Source of the DNA: Hippasteria phrygiana
Taxonomy: Eukaryota; Echinodermata; Asteroidea; Valvatida; Goniasteridae
Assembly: GCA_037893225.1 (NCBI GenBank)
Contig: JAZGUH010000770.1
Span: 124,001 to 188,000 of the forward strand
Direction: 5' to 3'
DNA: 64,000 nucleotides
The position numbers and the translations under genes were made by a program. Below, piece by piece: positions 59,001 through 61,390 of this stretch; position 1 is the stretch's first letter; every line of letters starts with the position of its first letter. The notes under the pieces were generated by a model, which searched no databases, was not told the origin of the DNA, and worked only from the letters and a program-made list of their open reading frames with translations.

Positions 59001-60919
59001 AGAAAAAATCCACAATACATATGTAGAAATGTAACAACCCATGCCCAAACCAGCCGGAGTCTATAGGTGAAGTATGTACTTTTAGAAACTGACCCTTTTT
59101 GCTCCCTTTTGTTCCCAATCTGTAGCCTATATGCCATTCCTGGAAGGGAAATTTGATTATAATGCAAACAATATGATGATAATGTAAAATATAATGATAA
59201 TGGAGGGACCAGAACCAGTTTGGTGAAAAATATATAAATGCATGCTTACACACCGTACACATAATTCTTTGGCTACATGTACAATGTACATGCCTCCCAA
59301 TACATGCTGGTAGAATCAGGAACAGCTGGCCATGGCATGGGATGGTCAGAATGAAATTGAAAGTGTGCTGTAGGGCATGTCCAAGTTTGCTTAAAGCCAA
59401 GAAACACAAGACAGTTTGAGACCTACTTTGGCTCTGCCATTTTAAAAAATCAAGATCATATCTCTCATTGATTTTTTTAAGGAATGTTCAAACTGTAAAA
59501 GTCTTTTCATTGTAACTTCTGGTTTGATGACATGTTCCCTGCACCAATGTCATATTGTATACCAATTTTGAATGATTGCTGCAAACTTGACCACTTCATC
59601 AACCGAACATTTACTTTGGAAATTTTTCAACCTGATGTGAGAGGGCGTACTGTTGTACTATCACATAAAATTCTATGCATGGAAGGTTTAAAGGCAGTGT
59701 ACATGATTGGTCATTGTTGCAATTTTCAAAAATGGGCGGATTTGGGGGTTAGTATGTTATAAGAAATATCGTTCCACTGACCTGTTCAAAGTTTTGCGTT
59801 GTTGGATGGCGAAAAAAACGAGTAAAAAACGGCACCCGTTTTCAACCGTCGGGCGGATGATAGCCTTTAGTCAAGGCGCGCGTGGCTACCTGGACACGTG
59901 ATGCGCCCTGAATGCCAGCATGTCCAGGGCGTGCCACTCGTCCGGTAGCCACGCGCGCCTTGACTAAAAGCTACAGGGCAGTATTCCAGCTGGAAATCAT
60001 TGGAAGACGATATAAATTTTCACTTTTCTTGACAACGACAGCACACCTGGTGCCATAATTTCACAGGATGATTGAGACTACTATTAACATACAGTCTAGT
60101 AAGGTATTTCATAATAATTCAGTAAACAAAAAGTTGGAGAATTACCAATCATGTACACTTCCTTTAACACAACAAACTCTATCCCCATACATGTAGCTCT
60201 TACCAAATTTAAATCATAAGCCACTTCGGGTAATGACCTGTAACCCAGTAGTAAATGTTAACATTGTTGAATCTATAATCTAACAGAATTGAAAAATGTA
60301 TCACTTTGGGTCACTGAGATATGATTTATTTTTTTACTTTAGAATTTTCAATTTAATTGGTTGTGATTTGACACTTGATGACATCATCGTGATGTCAAAT
60401 AAATGTGCACATCTCGGGATGAAAATTCATGTAGGTACCAAGTTTCAAGTTCATATCTTTTACTGTTTCCAAGAAAAGCTGAAGAGAATTACTGTTTAAA
60501 TTGATAAAACATTTTGTTAAAATGAATAAAACTTGAATAATTTCAATTGGTGTACAGGCTATGCCCGAACACCTAATTAGATTTCAACTGCAGAGGATTA
60601 GATTAGATTAAAATTCACATCTCTAGTTCAAAAAAAGGGTCCCATTGAAAACAACCAAAATCCTTTGTCCACAACTTTTCAACCATAATTTAACCTGGCA
60701 CACACTGATATTTTACACCTTCAGTCACTTTTTTCAGAGCAATTCCCAAAATATTAGACTCCATATACCAGCTATTAACCACAATTGGTATCTCTAAACC
60801 AAAATTCAATTTGAATCTGCTTACTTTTCAGGCAGCGGAGGTTTCAACAGGAACTTTACCCGATGGTAGAAGTGGGTCTCAGTGAAGTCAGGCTTTGATA
60901 CCTCGTATTTAGTTTTCAG
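25861..60919 (-). CDS. STRA6: STRA6-like retinol-uptake receptor gene, 3' part (12 exons)
   Basis: A split minus-strand gene. Visible exons in order: 60825-60919, 58212-58267, 56364-56425, 50659-50779, 47669-47744, 45202-45277, 39402-39450, 37417-37507, 33171-33308, 32402-32565, 29366-29521, 25861-26048 (stop TAA 25863-25861). All junctions are GT-AG with matching phase, giving 1272 coding bases, about 424 residues. STRA6 is a plasma-membrane protein that moves retinol from carrier proteins into cells. Family-like blocks are PGFRFSRRN, MRYSGYHVAFTAWGF, LDNRRVFHVTVYILLF, YIGFLQLEVAHTHPVLVTFC and RNKWLVALTLARNPNL near the C-terminus, with several hydrophobic spans. Vertebrate proteins are about 650-670 residues, so about 200 N-terminal residues are missing. 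Alignment to the family suggests short gaps between exons 4-5 and 8-9, where small exons may be unseen. Confidence 0.85.
26049..26394. other. STRA6 intron, nothing recognised
   Basis: No element or RNA gene identified. Confidence 0.4.
26395..26860. repeat. Telomere-like minisatellite, interrupted by a TIR element
   Basis: Units such as CCCCAATCCCTATATTCC, drifting into CCCTAACCCTAACCCTAA (about 26810-26830), run on both sides of the element at 26463-26764. After 26830 the pattern reverses strand (AGGATTGGGGAACATAGGG), giving a head-to-head junction. The CCCTAA units match the metazoan telomere motif, but they are few and degenerate. Confidence 0.8.
26463..26764. mobile_element. Poly-G/poly-C TIR element (GCGGATCCAGG family), copy 2
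   Basis: The left end reads CAGGCGCGGATCCAGG and the complement of the right end CAGGGACGGATCCAGG. A G run follows the left end and a C run of more than 20 precedes the right end. TAACC borders both sides, but the flanks are repetitive, so the TSD is ambiguous. Confidence 0.75.
26861..27429. other. STRA6 intron, no gene recognised
   Basis: Contains GGGACACCCTGTATAAAA at about 27120, a common invertebrate repeat-end motif, but no partner end was found. Confidence 0.35.
27430..27770 (+). pseudogene. Non-LTR retrotransposon RT fragment, plus strand
   Basis: Contains FQEAFHAVEWREQLDVVYTD followed by FSKAFDHVSHDFLLYKL, the RT motif A region of Jockey/CR1-type LINEs. Upstream there is a degenerate SKQQHGFISCRDCSTNL, and downstream a PQGS-like remnant near 27740 in another frame. 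There are stops on both sides and no palm YADD. It lies antisense within a STRA6 intron. Confidence 0.85.
27771..28350. other. STRA6 intron, T-rich LINE flank
   Basis: AT- and T-rich DNA after the LINE RT fragment. No domain or RNA gene seen. Confidence 0.4.
28351..28464 (+). mobile_element. tRNA-derived SINE, 5'-truncated copy d
   Basis: Starts inside the tRNA-like head (TATTCTGGAGGTCGCAAGTT) and continues with the family tail TTTGTTCACTTTGAAAATTT and ACCTAGTCAG. The B box is mutated, reading AGTTGAAATCC. Confidence 0.8.
28465..29365. other. STRA6 intron with a small hairpin
   Basis: A B-box-like GGGTTCGAATCTCAC at 28557 may be another SINE trace. 29072-29103 is a hairpin with 12-base arms (TATCATACGTTG and its complement). 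An 89-residue minus-strand frame at 28683-28952 has no domain and sits in GC-rich repeat-like DNA. Confidence 0.4.
29366..29521 (-). CDS. STRA6: STRA6-like visible exon 11
   Basis: 156 bases, phase 1 in and phase 1 out. Acceptor TTTATCAG, donor CAC|GTAAGC. Encodes GFGAYIGFLQLEVAHTHPVL and VTFCHFLLKIVK, then a Ser/Lys-rich cytosolic stretch. The LEVAHTHPVLVTFC block is among the most STRA6-like parts of the protein. Confidence 0.9.
29728..29965. mobile_element. Poly-G TIR family, truncated copy 3
   Basis: The left end reads CAGTGGCGTATCCAG with GGATCCAGGGGTGGGGG just inside, and the segment runs to a C run at 29946-29963. The right terminal GGATCCGCC end is missing. Confidence 0.5.
29966..30639. 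other. STRA6 intron, no gene recognised
   Basis: Includes a CACACGCGCGTGTGT-type alternating tract near 30300. Nothing else is supported. Confidence 0.4.
30640..31716. mobile_element. hAT-type element copy A, 5'-truncated
   Basis: Shares its body and right end with the element at 34437-37385: GGTCAAGTGCAAACAA, GATCGTCCATGGTATTA, CTAATCAACAATGC and the terminal ATATCGAACAACCTTA. The left end with the GATATTTCG-rich TIR is missing. Where copy B has a short GC-rich stretch (37160-37220), copy A has a 16-bp minisatellite. Confidence 0.75.
31201..31494. repeat. 16-bp minisatellite, ~18 perfect units
   Basis: GGCCCACAATCTTGCC is repeated about 18.4 times with no visible substitution. Because 16 is not a multiple of 3 and the unit has no stop in any frame, all six frames are open through the array and read as 16-residue repeats; these are not genes. 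The array lies inside hAT copy A. Confidence 0.97.
31717..32401. other. STRA6 intron, no gene recognised
   Basis: AT-rich, no element boundary found. Confidence 0.4.
32402..32565 (-). CDS. STRA6: STRA6-like visible exon 10
   Basis: 164 bases. Acceptor TTCTCACAG, donor CAAG|GTGAAT. Encodes RRVFHVTVYILLFVNFLLG, LLSCFIRIIKAIVIGIVF and a GRLDRCTLLKGWESWDQG end: a membrane span, a second hydrophobic span, then the cytosolic loop. LDNRR across the exon 9/10 join matches the LTNRR-type block of vertebrate STRA6. Confidence 0.9.
32780..33062. mobile_element. MITE with CCCCTTG ends, copy 1
   Basis: Bounded by TTAA (32776-32779 and 33063-33066), with ends CCCCTTG and CAAGGGG. The inside holds a tandem pair of 67-70-bp units (GCCACCAGGCCAGATGA, CTGTTTGTGCAGTTT). 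Related copies lie at 48852-49095 and, in inverse orientation, 55861-56079. Non-coding. Confidence 0.8.
33171..33308 (-). CDS. STRA6: STRA6-like visible exon 9
   Basis: 138 bases. Acceptor GATCCACAG, donor AACAG|GTTTGA. Encodes LALAISIAFNYAQVFFSRIV, FLQRAPDQAQSRFLCCIE and TSLGLDN, the second half of a membrane span and an extracellular-type loop. Phases fit exons 8 and 10. Compared with the family, about 15-18 residues before LALA seem missing, so a short exon may lie at 33.3-37.4 kb. Confidence 0.85.
33309..34436. other. STRA6 intron, no confirmed element
   Basis: Contains a G10 run near 33405. 34227-34262 has the form of a 36-base phase-preserving exon, but its protein has no family support (see rejected items). 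Confidence 0.35.
35580..35602. repeat. Poly-G tract
   Basis: A run of about 18 G follows GTATGTGTGTGTG in the nested element; likely to vary in length. Confidence 0.8.
36106..36195. repeat. Near-perfect 40-bp palindrome
   Basis: TAATGCCCGAGG, then CCATTCGTGTGAAATAATGG and CCC, meets its complement across a 2-base centre at about 36151; only one or two differences occur in the outer arm. Strong cruciform or hairpin potential. Confidence 0.9.
36335..36391. repeat. 21-bp inverted repeat at SINE start
   Basis: AAATTGTCAGTATCTTTGTTC (36335-36355, shown in part) is exactly complemented at 36371-36391, so the SINE leader is preceded by its own inverted copy. Confidence 0.85.
36369..36525 (+). mobile_element. 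tRNA-derived SINE, copy b
   Basis: Leader CCGAACAAAGATACTGACAA, tRNA-like head at 36410-36482 with TAGCTCAGTTGGTAGAGC and GGTTCGAATCCC, and a shortened tail ending TGTGGATTGTTTGA. The D and T stem pairings are recognisable, but the anticodon stem is imperfect, so it is not a functional tRNA gene. Confidence 0.85.
37417..37507 (-). CDS. STRA6: STRA6-like visible exon 8
   Basis: 91 bases. Acceptor TTTACACAG, donor TTG|GTAAGA. Encodes GFVIMQLILLIILAILVFGI followed by SLVLPLLEQY, a full membrane span. Its phase joins exon 7 (AFTAWG). The hAT copy B TSD ends about 20 bp beyond the donor. Confidence 0.88.
37508..39401. other. STRA6 intron with a TIR MITE
   Basis: Apart from the element at 38185-38731, no gene or repeat is resolved. 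Confidence 0.45.
38185..38731. mobile_element. TIR MITE with perfect 24-bp ends
   Basis: GTTACATGTGAAACCAGTAC plus CTTA at 38185-38208 is exactly inverted at 38708-38731. Internal copies of the TTACATGT(G)AAA motif lie at about 38384, 38551 and 38570, the last two head to head. Non-coding, 547 bp. Confidence 0.85.
39402..39450 (-). CDS. STRA6: STRA6-like visible exon 7
   Basis: 49 bases. Acceptor TATCCAATAG, donor TGGG|GTAAGA. Encodes VASMRYSGYHVAFTAWG, which matches the start of a membrane span in STRA6 with the pattern M-x-x-S-x-Y-x-x-A-F. Phase 0 in, phase 1 out. Confidence 0.85.
39593..39995 (-). repeat. Gypsy 3' LTR
   Basis: 403 bp with TGTA...TACA ends: on the minus strand it starts TGTAACGGACATG and ends GGTGACGCTACA. 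It is preceded on the minus strand by the purine tract AGGAGGGGGCAG. No second LTR is found at the other end. Confidence 0.75.
39996..40010 (-). promoter_or_regulatory. Polypurine tract of the Gypsy element
   Basis: On the minus strand CTTAGGAGGGGGCAG ends at the base before the LTR TG, the usual position of the primer for plus-strand synthesis. Confidence 0.65.
40255..41040 (-). CDS. Gypsy polyprotein C-terminal tail with C2H2-like fingers
   Basis: Minus strand. RRGRVVRKPARFL, a basic motif common at Gypsy polyprotein ends, is followed by a damaged finger (YSCGKSYTSAYGRRRHQRAA plus H, lacking one Cys) and an intact C2H2 finger (YECRVCGSLYRHPEYVARHM plus KVH), then a hydrophilic tail ending near 40255. 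Nucleic-acid binding is inferred only from the finger pattern. This frame is reached from the RT frame only by a shift within the proline-rich array. Confidence 0.65.
   Translation of the reverse strand, partial: VGGPTHGGAVQTDDSIGHHAEQRTRRGRVVRKPARFLQQVCSVEGGLTNSSMADKPESSPVYSCGKSYTSAYGRRRHQRAAHDGKQYECRVCGSLYRHPEYVARHMKVHAGTSAPSASASSHAEPPAPTGMPINQDQTAQVRGSPVCRITSEEKKTEGTRLYVDGQWFSARSVHTVGLTKCDTPRGIQPSRHTTEAASQTEPVMMREEFTTRMTESVEDQDQGTYTVRETESKGIREPGDIWWKTWHRDSRLPDSDLLFWF
41045..41690. repeat. GC-rich minisatellite coding a Pro/Ala-rich tract
   Basis: 41045-41408 holds about nine to ten 36-bp units (core GCTGGCTCCGGCGGGGCAGT). 41410-41690 holds 18/36-bp units (CGGCGGGGCCACCTGCAC). On the coding minus strand they give APPVxxAPPVR and TPPVHTAPPEPA-type repeats. 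Several frames on both strands are open here; the plus-strand frames are shadows. It occupies the place where integrase is expected. Confidence 0.9.
41691..43060 (-). CDS. Gypsy reverse transcriptase and RNase H
   Basis: Minus-strand pol. RT motifs: IEPSNSPWCSPIVLVKKKDG, RVCVDYRKLN, LDLTSGYWQ, MPFGLCNAPSTFERLM and the catalytic YLDD at residues about 160-163. RNase H: FILDTDASGFAIGAVL (Asp about 309), RRELLAV (Glu about 350) and RTDHRPLKWL (Asp about 375), then the HGNADALSRK spacer. The domains look intact. The frame differs by one base from the protease frame, the break being near 43065 after DIGRTN. Confidence 0.95.
43057..44519 (-). CDS. Gypsy protease region with proline-rich repeats
   Basis: Minus strand, entered from gag by a -1 shift. 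A run of TPPVSE / APPVKV / TPPVKVPP-type repeats encoded by a GC-rich minisatellite (about 44100-44420) precedes an aspartic protease: TSFLLDTGATESFVSARVF, with the catalytic D-T-G at residues about 241-243 of the open frame. Then comes the connector to RT ending GDIGRTN. Stop at 43057; RT continues in another frame. Confidence 0.85.
44517..44852 (-). CDS. Gypsy gag, C-terminal part with zinc knuckle
   Basis: Minus strand, 111 codons, truncated at its 5' side. A charged helical stretch (EIVAEAEAWLKAEKAGRSRA) is followed by a CCHC knuckle CWVCGSLEHFRRNC (C-x2-C-x4-H-x4-C), which binds RNA during packaging in this family. Ends at TAA 44519-44517, directly after the heptamer GTTAAAC. Confidence 0.85.
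   Translation of the reverse strand: MMLHYCKLGCPQGKPKSLNEAVEIVAEAEAWLKAEKAGRSRAVKPADDTEVCHVRTETAEIARMLQEVLTALNRHGRTNTKDWKPGCWVCGSLEHFRRNCPVATKGSSPLN
44520..44526 (-). promoter_or_regulatory. Candidate -1 frameshift site GTTAAAC
   Basis: In the gag frame it reads G TTA AAC directly before the gag stop. A -1 slip continues as CTA AGG, the pol frame (LRGAGLK). GTTAAAC is a known slippery heptamer in some RNA viruses; use here is inferred from position and frame. Confidence 0.6.
44853..45201 (-). other. Unidentified protein-like segment
   Basis: Minus strand, about 45118-44855: GDTWSIVMLVLDIKDDLFIA, then TAG, then VTVKSNFLSTKFTTIGTLKQ and VLKLSGTRTVNVFARLLPF in the same frame. It looks coding-like (one stop, mixed composition) and abuts gag. 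It may be lost gag sequence or another pseudogene. I do not recognise it. Confidence 0.3.
45202..45277 (-). CDS. STRA6: STRA6-like visible exon 6
   Basis: 76 bases. Acceptor AATTTGCAG, donor TTG|GTAAGT. Encodes RHTLQLWRGDRSF and CSQEKTQFASML, a cytosolic loop matching the HRTNLRALHRG-type region of vertebrate STRA6. Phase 2 in, phase 0 out. Confidence 0.8.
45278..45621. other. STRA6 intron
   Basis: Contains T/G runs at 45510-45545. No element ends recognised. Confidence 0.35.
45622..45797. mobile_element. Head-to-head SINE pair forming a 62-bp palindrome
   Basis: A minus-strand copy of the tRNA-SINE (45622-45725, complement of tail and head) meets a plus-strand half copy (45736-45797). Arms 45664-45725 and 45736-45797 match at about 60 of 62 positions around the 10-base centre AAACCGGTAT. 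Both arms contain the B box GGTTCGAATCCCGC. Confidence 0.95.
45798..46978. other. STRA6 intron, no gene recognised
   Basis: No domains or boundaries. AGTC/GAGTCTGAGTC words recur around 46290-46340 and 46860-46970. Confidence 0.4.
46979..47337. mobile_element. Harbinger-type MITE with TAA TSD
   Basis: TIRs AGCCCATTTCACACGAGTGC and (complemented right) AACCCATTTCACACGAGTGC, flanked by TAA at 46976-46978 and 47338-47340. The 359-bp core is CpG-rich with GATGCGATTTCATCGC palindromes; a plus-strand frame crossing it is not a gene. Confidence 0.8.
47669..47744 (-). CDS. STRA6: STRA6-like visible exon 5
   Basis: 76 bases. Acceptor TTTTCTTACAG, donor ACAG|GTTAGT. Encodes VIFWVTVVVAVVITVLYTID and MQLRY, one membrane span then a basic cytosolic start. 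Phase 1 in, phase 2 out. The family suggests about 18 residues are missing before it, so another exon may lie between 47.8 and 50.6 kb. Confidence 0.82.
47745..48851. other. STRA6 intron, no gene recognised
   Basis: AT-rich intron. No element found before the MITE at 48852. Confidence 0.4.
48852..49095. mobile_element. MITE with CCCCTTG ends, copy 2
   Basis: Same body as 32780-33062, including the tandem 67-bp unit with GCCACCAGGCCGGATGA, and the right end CAAGGGG followed by TTAA at 49096-49099. The left terminus is degenerate. Confidence 0.75.
49420..49640. repeat. GGGCGACAC-rich tract with hairpin
   Basis: GGGCGACAC words repeat, and GGGCGACACTCGTGTCGCCC at 49568-49587 is a perfect 9-bp-arm hairpin. 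No coding function supported. Confidence 0.55.
49643..49680. repeat. (TGATTA)n microsatellite
   Basis: About six ATTATG hexamers in tandem. Confidence 0.9.
50659..50779 (-). CDS. STRA6: STRA6-like visible exon 4
   Basis: 121 bases. Acceptor CCCCATCAG, donor GAAG|GTAACC. Encodes IVFIYLSTFGMLLDVLRKYE and AYTTLVAGTSGGFQFYFTLE. It corresponds to the first membrane span and following loop after PGFRFSRRN in STRA6. Phase 0 in, phase 1 out. Confidence 0.8.
50932..51361. mobile_element. AACGTTGA-rich TIR element
   Basis: Ends GGGCAAAATACATTGAAAT and (complemented right) GGGCACAAAACGTT. The core is filled with CAACGTTGAATCAAC and AACATTG palindromes in both orientations. Non-coding, about 430 bp; abuts the long-TIR element at 51376. 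Confidence 0.65.
51516..51970. repeat. Degenerate tandem units with CAAGATGGCGGCCAATATGG
   Basis: Four units begin at about 51516, 51687, 51824 and 51939 (spacings 171, 137 and 115), each with CAAGATGG(C/A)GGCCAATATGG and a following CAAAAxTGGTCAAA block; the fourth is weaker. An inverted copy lies at about 55299-55322 in the right TIR. Confidence 0.75.
52667..53010 (-). pseudogene. Penelope-like GIY-YIG endonuclease
   Basis: Minus strand: GVYKIPCQCGKVYIGETGRG (about 53000-52940), then after a frame break LPTRLNEHKAHGRKGDYEKS, SSIVKHSHTGDHQINW and CRIREAIEIFKHN. This is the GIY-YIG nuclease that follows RT in canonical Penelope elements and cuts the target. Broken by at least one frameshift. 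Confidence 0.85.
53011..55091 (-). pseudogene. Penelope-like reverse transcriptase and N-terminal region
   Basis: Minus strand, several frames. FGHPKIHKKDVPLRPIIAS (about 54100-54010) is the PKIHK block typical of Penelope RT. MEYSISPVLADIFMEEFEQT and LLYIDTFIIW (53681-53550) cover the SP-xxA and catalytic regions; the YxDD motif reads YIDT, one Asp short. EHLNGLHSSI follows. 54714-55091 encodes a Ser-rich N-terminal part. Order RT then GIY-YIG fits Penelope. Inactive. Confidence 0.85.
55861..56079. mobile_element. MITE with CCCCTTG ends, inverse copy 3
   Basis: ACCCCTTGAG at the left and CAAAGGGTTAA at the right, with the complement of the GCCGGATGA body (TCATCCGGC at 56016 and 56060). It lacks most of the tandem unit. 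Flanked by GTTAATA words on both sides. Confidence 0.6.
56116..56139. repeat. Poly-T tract
   Basis: An uninterrupted run of about 24 T in a STRA6 intron. Confidence 0.9.
56364..56425 (-). CDS. STRA6: STRA6-like visible exon 3
   Basis: 62 bases. Acceptor CTCAATTAG, donor TTTCAG|GTAAAA. Encodes GFRFSRRNICTIVLTEVTTF and Q. With exon 2 it gives VPGFRFSRRN, aligning with the PGFHLPLKL-type start of a membrane span. Phase 1 in, phase 0 out. Confidence 0.78.
56731..56905. mobile_element. Harbinger-type MITE (GGCCGGTTCATACTTCA ends)
   Basis: GGCCGGTTCATACTTCA is inverted as TGAAGTATAAACTGACC at about 56885-56901; TTA borders both sides. The core contains GCGAATTCGCAGCGCGAAT and GTATTCGTATTCGC. About 175 bp, non-coding. 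Confidence 0.75.
56906..58211. other. STRA6 intron, no gene recognised
   Basis: A 127-residue plus-strand frame (57012-57395) lies here without any known domain. GGCCGAAATGACTG is tandemly repeated near 57930-57965. Confidence 0.35.
58212..58267 (-). CDS. STRA6: STRA6-like visible exon 2
   Basis: 56 bases. Acceptor TTTTTATTCAG, donor CCAG|GTAAAG. Encodes KSGNAVVRFFRHHFATVP. Phase 2 in, phase 1 out, consistent with both neighbours. Confidence 0.72.
58328..58705 (-). mobile_element. Second tRNA-derived SINE family, tandem bodies
   Basis: 58328-58436 and about 58600-58705 are direct repeats (AATGTATGAAG, TGTATACTCAGT) on either side of a tRNA-like head. On the minus strand a body, the tRNA head and a second body follow in order, like a dimeric or tandemly inserted SINE. 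Confidence 0.75.
58468..58546 (-). repeat. tRNA-like SINE head
   Basis: Minus strand: GCTCGATGGTTTAGTGGTAAG (A box, part), CTGCACTAGTAAGCAG arm, and GTGGGTTCGAGTCCCGC (B box and T arm). The acceptor stem pairs only partly, so it is treated as a SINE head and not a tRNA gene. Confidence 0.7.
58706..59860. other. STRA6 intron, no gene recognised
   Basis: No domains or element ends found. Confidence 0.4.
59861..59973. repeat. GC-rich hairpin, 30-bp arms
   Basis: TAGCCTTTAGTCAAGGCGCG plus CGTGGCTACC (59861-59890) is inverted at 59944-59973 with one mismatch. The 53-base loop contains GGACACGTG and a near-complement, CCAGGGCGTG. Confidence 0.9.
59974..60824. other. STRA6 intron, no gene recognised
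   Basis: Short GATTA repeats at 60596-60612; otherwise nothing supported. Confidence 0.4.
60825..60919 (-). CDS. STRA6: STRA6-like visible exon 1 (first in window)
   Basis: 95 bases. Acceptor TTTATTCAAAAG (weaker), donor GAAAA|GTAAGC. Encodes LKTKYEVSKPDFTETHFYHR and VKFLLKPPLPEK, a hydrophilic cytosolic stretch before PGFRFSRRN. Assigned by phase continuity and position; the residues themselves are poorly conserved. Earlier exons are not visible to 64000. Confidence 0.6.
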
Positions 60920-61230
60920 CTTTTGAATAAAACAAAAAATACGAGCAGCATAAAACATTAAAGCTGTTGTACATCCTAGCCCAGGTTGGATGCCCAAGTC
61001 TTCATTGCATTACGACTGACATCCAGGTTCTAAGACCTCTGTTTAATACAACTCAAAACATCAAATTATTTTATTGTTTTACCTCATGGGAAGAAGCCAA
61101 TTTCACGTCCACTAATTCTATGTGTCCTTATCTATGGGAAGGAGGGGTTGAGAAATTACACACACCGCAATGGACGAAAACAAAACATGAAAATACACTC
61201 AAAACTAATGTGAAGTTGTGTCATAGTTGG
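60920..61230. other. Upstream STRA6 intron
   Basis: No gene recognised. The minus strand has a splice-like block at about 61087-61136, but its frame is closed. Confidence 0.35.
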
Positions 61231-61258
61231 CTTTCCACTATCAGTGGAAAAGCTATTT

Positions 61259-61356
61259 GGCTTTTCCGAAAACCTTCGGAAAAGGCATTGTTTTTGTTCT
61301 GACTTTTTTTTTTGGCTTTTCCGAAAACCTTCGGAAAAGGCATTGTTTTTGTTCTG
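61259..61356. repeat. 55-bp tandem pair with TTTTCCGAA/TTCGGAAAA palindrome
   Basis: GGCTTTTCCGAAAACCTTCG begins at 61259 and again at 61314, each followed by GGCATTGTTTTTGTTCTGA. T runs follow both. Confidence 0.9.
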
Positions 61357-61390
61357 ATTTTTTTTTTTTTTCTTTTTCTTCTTCTTCTTC

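Noticed and set aside
61087..61136. Possible STRA6 exon upstream of visible exon 1
   Set aside because: A strong pyrimidine tract and a GT donor are present, but the frame needed to join exon 1 contains a stop at its start.
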